IMG/VR virus record: IMGVR_UViG_3300037264_003785
Span: 1 to 41,824 of that record
Direction: 5' to 3' (one strand)
DNA length: 41,824 nt
From: a virus
Positions 38,195 to 41,824 of the stretch are shown here, piece after piece. Within the stretch, counting starts at the first letter, position 1. Each line of letters begins with the position of its first letter. A program made the translations under genes and the position numbers. The notes beneath the pieces were generated by a model. The model worked only from the letters and a program-made list of their open reading frames with translations. It had not been told where the DNA came from and searched no databases.

Positions 38195-38198
38195 ACAC

Positions 38199-38756
38199 GT
38201 GATCACGTCACAAGGCGCACCCTGGCTGGACCTGATGGAACTGGTGGCAAAGTGGCCGGCAGGCTACCGAGTTCTGGAAATCGGCACGAAGCAAAGCATG
38301 CCCGGGAGGTCCACGCACAGCGCGGCCAAGTTCCCAGCGGCCGGCCAGTACGTGAAGGCCGACTACCAGGACGGCGCGGACGTGGACGTGGTAGCCGACA
38401 TTATGAAACTGTCCGAGGTGTTCCCGCCGGGGTCCTTTGACCTGGTGGTGGCGAACTCCACGTTCGAACACGTGGCCAAGCCGTGGGTGGCCGCGGACGA
38501 AATCCACCGTGTCCTGTCACCCGGTGGCCTGTGTTTTGTCCAGACCCACCAGAGTTTCCCGCTGCACGCGTACCCGTTCGACTACTGGCGGTTCACGTGC
38601 GAAGCCATGGAGGTGCTGTTCTACGCTCCCAAGTGGCGGACCGTGCGGACCGCGTACGAGTTCCCGTGCCAGGTGGTGAGCGAACGGGACCCACAGGGCA
38701 AAAACCACCCGGCTTTCCTGAACGTGGCAATCCTGACCGAAAGGGCGAACGCATGA
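38199..38756 (+). CDS. SAM-dependent methyltransferase (class I)
   Basis: A 185-residue class I methyltransferase. Motif I is GYRVLEIGTKQSMPG (about 18-32), the acidic loop KADYQDGADVDVVADI, then FDLVVANSTFEHV (motif IV-like, about 80-92) and RVLSPGGLCFVQTH (motif VI). This is the type 11 pattern that methylates small molecules, sugars or proteins rather than DNA. Start at GTG 38199 gives a short gap after the DUF115-like gene. It overlaps the glycosyltransferase by 4 bases. Confidence 0.88.
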   Translation: MITSQGAPWLDLMELVAKWPAGYRVLEIGTKQSMPGRSTHSAAKFPAAGQYVKADYQDGADVDVVADIMKLSEVFPPGSFDLVVANSTFEHVAKPWVAADEIHRVLSPGGLCFVQTHQSFPLHAYPFDYWRFTCEAMEVLFYAPKWRTVRTAYEFPCQVVSERDPQGKNHPAFLNVAILTERANA

Positions 38757-39787
38757 AGGCAAAACTACTGGCCGTGTACCCGGCCGCGCAGGTGGTGGTG
38801 CAGAACTACCGAGGGGAGGGCGTGCTGCAGTACCTGCGCCGCGCGGACCCTGACGTGGAGGTGATCCACCCGCAGGGCGGTGAGGTGTGGCGGGACCTGA
38901 TACGGGCGGACGCGGTGTACTTCATGCGCACCACGGACCCGGCCCACGTAAACATGGCACGCGTGGCAAAAACCATGGGCGTCCCCGTGTGGGTGGACAT
39001 GGACGACAACCTGTTCGAAATCGAACCCGACAACCCGGCGTACGGCGGATACACCGAGGACGTGCTGGGCAGGCTGGCCACCATGCTGGACCTGGCGGAC
39101 GTGGTGACGGTCAGCACCGAGGACCTGGCCGCGCAACTGCAGGAGAAGCACCCAAACACCCGGTTCGAAGTGGTGCCGAACGCCCTGGACACGTACGCGT
39201 TCCGCGACCTGGGCACCATGCCCAAGGCAGGCCCGCGGCACTTTATCACCTGGCGCGGTGGCGGGTCCCATATCGCGGACCTGCTGTGGCACACCCCGGC
39301 GTTCCACAAGTTCGACCAGGTGGAGGACCCGCGGTGGGGCGTGCATTTTATCGGGTTCAATCCGTCCTGGCTGACCGATCCGCCGCCCTGGCTGCCGCAG
39401 CAGCGCACCCCGCGTTACTTTTTCACCCCGTACGTGCCGCACTTTTACACGTTCGTGCGTCAGTTCCGCGAAACGCTGGCGCCCTGGGCGCACGTGGTGC
39501 CGTTGAAGGACAGCAGGTTCAACCGGGCCAAATCCGCCATATCAGCGATCGAGGGCATATACGCCGGCGCAGTGCCGATCGTCCCCGCGTGGCGGGAATG
39601 GGAAATCCCGGGCGCGTTCACCTACAGCACCACGGACGGCCTGGCCGCCAGCATGCAGGCCGCGGCTGCCCTGACCGAGATCGAACGCCGGCAGCGGTGG
39701 GAACGGGCCGTCCAGTGGGTGAAGGACGCCCGCAGCATGGACGCCGTGAACCGCCTGCGCCTGCAGGTCCTGGCGTCCCTGTTGTGA
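38753..39787 (+). CDS. Glycosyltransferase (GT4-like)
   Basis: A 344-residue protein. The N-terminal half contains YRGEGVLQYLRRADPDVEV and VPVWVDMDDNLFEIEPD (about 80-97); the C-terminal half has EVVPNALDTYAF, then KSAISAIEGIYAGAVPIV (about 262-279), where the E...G.P pattern matches the donor-binding part of GT4 enzymes. It would move a nucleotide-activated sugar onto an acceptor: DNA base, virion protein or host surface. The true start is the ATG at 38753, within the end of the methyltransferase gene. Neighbours point to one pathway. Confidence 0.8.
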   Translation: MKAKLLAVYPAAQVVVQNYRGEGVLQYLRRADPDVEVIHPQGGEVWRDLIRADAVYFMRTTDPAHVNMARVAKTMGVPVWVDMDDNLFEIEPDNPAYGGYTEDVLGRLATMLDLADVVTVSTEDLAAQLQEKHPNTRFEVVPNALDTYAFRDLGTMPKAGPRHFITWRGGGSHIADLLWHTPAFHKFDQVEDPRWGVHFIGFNPSWLTDPPPWLPQQRTPRYFFTPYVPHFYTFVRQFRETLAPWAHVVPLKDSRFNRAKSAISAIEGIYAGAVPIVPAWREWEIPGAFTYSTTDGLAASMQAAAALTEIERRQRWERAVQWVKDARSMDAVNRLRLQVLASLL

Positions 39788-39903
39788 GGCGCCCGCGTGG
39801 GGTCCCCGAGGACCGTGACGCGTTCGCCGCCGGGATCCTGGTGGGCGTGGCTGGGCTGTGTGCTGTGCTGTGGCTGTACGAAATCGCGCGGAGGCTATTA
39901 TGA
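39784..39903 (+). CDS. Small single-pass membrane protein
   Basis: A 39-residue protein starting at GTG 39784 in a GTGA overlap with the glycosyltransferase. After ~14 charged residues a hydrophobic segment (FAAGILVGVAGLCAVLWLYE) spans the membrane, and the end is short and basic (IARRLL). It overlaps the next ATG by 4 bases (ATGA). Function unknown; it resembles the 44-residue protein at 41114. Confidence 0.6.
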   Translation: MRRPRGVPEDRDAFAAGILVGVAGLCAVLWLYEIARRLL

Positions 39904-41117
39904 CGGAACAGCGGCACCTGGAATACAGGCCCACGGACAGCCTGAAACTGTGGGACGAAAACCCACGGGATAACGACAAGGCCGTGCCAGAGGTGGCGGA
40001 AAGCATAAAGCGGTACGGATTCCTGGTGCCCGTGGTGGTGAACGGGGAAGGGATGGTCATGGCCGGGAACACGCGACTCAAGGCCGCCCTGCGCCTGGGC
40101 CTGCGCGAGGTGCCGGTGATCCTGGCGGACCACCTGACCGCGGACGAACTGCGCGAGTTCGCGCTGGTGGACAACAAGACCAGTGAACTCGCCACCTGGT
40201 CCCTGCCCGGCCTGGCGGCCGTGCTGAAAACCCTGACCCCTGCCAGCCAGGTACGCCTGCCGGGGTTCACCGCGGACGAACTCAAGCAACTGGCGGCCCG
40301 TGCCACCCCGCCGGCCGAGGACCCCGCAGAGGATACCGAACCGCCGCCGCCCGTCATGGGCAAGCAAGCCAAGGCCACCACCCAGCCGGGGGAGGTGTTC
40401 CGCCTGGGATCCCACGTGCTGGTGTGCGCGGACAGCCTGACGGATGACGCCCTGGACCACGTACTGGAAGGGGACGGCCCGGCCATGGTGCTGACCGACC
40501 CGCCGTTCGCCATATACGGCAGCAGCACCGGCGTCAGTTCAAACGTGGCGGACGACAAAATGGTGCGGCCCTTCTTTCGCCAGTTATTCCTGCGCATTTA
40601 TAACCTGCTCCCGCCGTTCGGCCACGCGTACGTTCACTGCGACTGGCGATCGTGGGCCACGCTGTGGGACGGTGCGCGGTCCGCGAACATGTCCGCGAAG
40701 AACCTGCTGGTGTGGGACAAGCAAAGCGGCGGCCTGGGGAACAACTACGCGAACACCTACGAACTGGTGGGCTTTTTCGCCAAGCAGCCCCACGGGCAGA
40801 CGATGAAATCTTTCGAGGTGTCCGGCCAGCGCCCGGTCCACCGCCCGAACATACTGCGGTACCCGCGGGTGCGGGGCGCGGACAGGGAACACAACGCGGC
40901 CAAGCCCGTGGAAATGCTGCAGGAACTGGTCAAAAACAGCAGCGACCCGGGCCAGCGCGTGCTGGACCTGTTCGGCGGCAGCGGGTCCACGCTGATAGCC
41001 TGCGAAAAGGCGGGCCGGCGCTGTGTCACGGTAGAGATCGAGCCTGCGTGGTGTGACGTGATTATCGCCAGGTGGGAACGGCTAACAGGCCAAAAGGCGG
41101 AAAGGGTGACCCCGTGA
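39900..41117 (+). CDS. ParB-like/DNA methyltransferase fusion
   Basis: A 405-residue protein. Residues ~5-130 form a ParB-like N-terminal domain (WDENPRDND, VVVNGEGMVMAGNTRLKAA). A linker (about 136-165) precedes a methyltransferase with the catalytic LTDPPFAIYG (about 198-207) before VLDLFGGSGSTLIACEKAG (about 354-372), the AdoMet motif. That order (DPPF before FxGxG) places it in the beta class of N6-adenine or N4-cytosine enzymes. The start is ATG 39900. Phages use these to protect DNA from host restriction. The recognition site cannot be told from sequence. Confidence 0.9.
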   Translation: MTEQRHLEYRPTDSLKLWDENPRDNDKAVPEVAESIKRYGFLVPVVVNGEGMVMAGNTRLKAALRLGLREVPVILADHLTADELREFALVDNKTSELATWSLPGLAAVLKTLTPASQVRLPGFTADELKQLAARATPPAEDPAEDTEPPPPVMGKQAKATTQPGEVFRLGSHVLVCADSLTDDALDHVLEGDGPAMVLTDPPFAIYGSSTGVSSNVADDKMVRPFFRQLFLRIYNLLPPFGHAYVHCDWRSWATLWDGARSANMSAKNLLVWDKQSGGLGNNYANTYELVGFFAKQPHGQTMKSFEVSGQRPVHRPNILRYPRVRGADREHNAAKPVEMLQELVKNSSDPGQRVLDLFGGSGSTLIACEKAGRRCVTVEIEPAWCDVIIARWERLTGQKAERVTP

Positions 41118-41248
41118 AAAAATACTATGTCCCGTTCCGAGAACTGCAGGACAGGAAAACAGCCAAGCGCCGCAAGCGCGCGTGGTGGTCCCTGGGCCTG
41201 CTGGTGGCCGCCCTGCTGTACCTGGTGCTGCAGGCGGTGAGGCCGTGA
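41114..41248 (+). CDS. Small single-pass membrane protein
   Basis: A 44-residue protein starting at GTG in a GTGA overlap with the methyltransferase. A basic first half (RKTAKRRKRAWWSL) precedes a hydrophobic segment (GLLVAALLYLVLQAV). It ends in RP and joins the next gene by a second GTGA overlap. It is the same type of gene as the 39-residue protein at 39784. Role unknown. Confidence 0.58.
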   Translation: MKKYYVPFRELQDRKTAKRRKRAWWSLGLLVAALLYLVLQAVRP

Positions 41249-41664
41249 GGCGCTTGATCCCAGCCGAGGACCGGGCCAAGGCCGAGCGCCTGCTGCGCGC
41301 GGGGACCAAGTGCGTGGACGTGGCCCGGGTGTGCCGGGTGTCCTATCCGTGGGTGCTGAACCTGCGGTATGCGCTGGGCCTGTGGAAAAGCCGCATGAAA
41401 TCGCCGGCCAGAAGGCCGGCGGAAAGCCAAGTGCTGACGGCCGTAGGTGCCCAGCCGGAAGGGGGGGAGGTGGTCCACCTGCAGCCGGTCCCCGTCCGCC
41501 TGTCGGACCGTTTCCTGTTGAAGGCGGCCGAGGCCCTGGACAAGGCGAAGGACCGCCACCTGGACGCCGACACCTGGGAGTTCGTGGCCGCCTTGCCGCA
41601 CGCCTGCCGAGAGGTGGTGGAACTGCGCCGCCTGCTGGACATACGGGCGCAGGAGGGGCGCTGA
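41245..41664 (+). CDS. Helix-turn-helix protein next to terminase
   Basis: A 139-residue protein starting at GTG 41245. Residues ~8-42 form a helix-turn-helix (EDRAKAERLLRAGTKCVDVA, then RVSYPWVLNLRYAL). The C-terminal half is helical (LLKAAEALDKAKDRHLDAD, VVELRRLLDIRAQEG). Such proteins lying before the small terminase are transcription regulators or additional packaging-site binders. The gene at 41666 follows after one base. Confidence 0.68.
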   Translation: MRRLIPAEDRAKAERLLRAGTKCVDVARVCRVSYPWVLNLRYALGLWKSRMKSPARRPAESQVLTAVGAQPEGGEVVHLQPVPVRLSDRFLLKAAEALDKAKDRHLDADTWEFVAALPHACREVVELRRLLDIRAQEGR

Positions 41665-41665
41665 C

Positions 41666-41824
41666 ATGGACGCGAAGCCCTACACGCTGCGGTACCTGAC
41701 CTGCCGGGACCTGCAGGACCTGCGGGAACGCGCCACGCTGGAAGGCCGCGACCAGTGGACCACCTGGCGGCTGCTGGTGTTCCCGTCCAGGTCCGCGGCG
41801 AAACGGTGGATCCACGCCCACCGG
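41666..41824 (+). CDS. Small hypothetical protein, 5' part (continues at 2-205)
   Basis: The 5' portion of the gene whose 3' part is at 2-205. It starts at ATG 41666, one base after the preceding stop, with an AGGAGGGGC ribosome site. It reads DAKPYTLRYLTCRDLQDLRE and on into the terminal repeat. Closing the circle gives 78 residues that end in an ATGA overlap with the small terminase. No domain is recognised. Confidence 0.78.
   Translation, partial: MDAKPYTLRYLTCRDLQDLRERATLEGRDQWTTWRLLVFPSRSAAKRWIHAHR
41698..41824. repeat. Terminal direct repeat, right copy
   Basis: Identical to bases 1-127. Removing one copy leaves a 41,697-base circular map, on which no gene is interrupted at the junction. 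Confidence 0.95.

Noticed and set aside
1-41824. CRISPR array, integrase/attachment site, insertion sequence
   Set aside because: No regular repeat-spacer array, no tyrosine or serine recombinase motif, and no transposase or flanking inverted repeats were seen in any frame.

Overview
The window is the complete genome of a tailed double-stranded DNA bacteriophage. The first and last 127 bases are identical, so it reads as one circular (or circularly permuted) unit of 41,697 bp opened inside a small gene next to the terminase. All supported genes lie on the + strand and are tightly packed, many with 4-base ATGA/GTGA overlaps, and the DNA is visibly GC-rich. The short tape-measure protein, the tail-chaperone frameshift and the lack of any contractile-sheath gene indicate a siphovirus-like particle with a non-contractile tail. 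I see no integrase, excisionase, repressor, DNA polymerase, RNA polymerase or canonical tRNA. This suggests a lytic phage (or one whose lysogeny genes I cannot recognise) that depends on the host replisome. The host is unknown. A lipoprotein, an exported protein and small membrane proteins in the lysis region favour a Gram-negative host with a GC-rich genome.

Layout. 1-6.2 kb: packaging and head start (small and large terminase, portal, MuF-like head protein, four small proteins), closed by a strong intrinsic terminator. 6.3-9.6 kb: prohead protease/scaffold, a decoration-like protein and the major capsid protein, followed by a second terminator. 9.6-14.5 kb: head-tail connection, tail completion and tail tube. 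14.5-21.6 kb: tail chaperone with a -1 frameshift, tape measure, distal tail and hub proteins, and two paralogous small tail genes. 21.6-24.2 kb: lysis genes. 24.2-27.0 kb: a long modular tail fibre and a small partner. 27.0-27.4 kb: a non-coding stretch carrying a promoter.

27.4-30.5 kb is an early operon of unrecognised proteins that starts from two related promoters built on 8-base tandem repeats and ends at a terminator. 30.5-32.6 kb is the replication module: a promoter, a highly structured leader RNA, a lambda O-like initiator gene with four internal CACAGTCAC iterons, and a DnaC-like helicase loader. 32.6-35.2 kb holds many very small proteins, several Cys-rich. 35.2-37.6 kb holds three nuclease-like proteins. 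37.6-41.1 kb carries a sugar/methyl cassette (DUF115-like protein, SAM methyltransferase, glycosyltransferase) and a ParB-DNA methyltransferase fusion. 41.1-41.8 kb runs through small membrane and helix-turn-helix proteins back to the terminase.

The most interesting observations are the structured leader RNA with mutually exclusive pairings ahead of the replication initiator, the origin embedded in that gene, the canonical GGGAAAC frameshift site, the twin repeat-based promoters and the sugar/methyl cassette.
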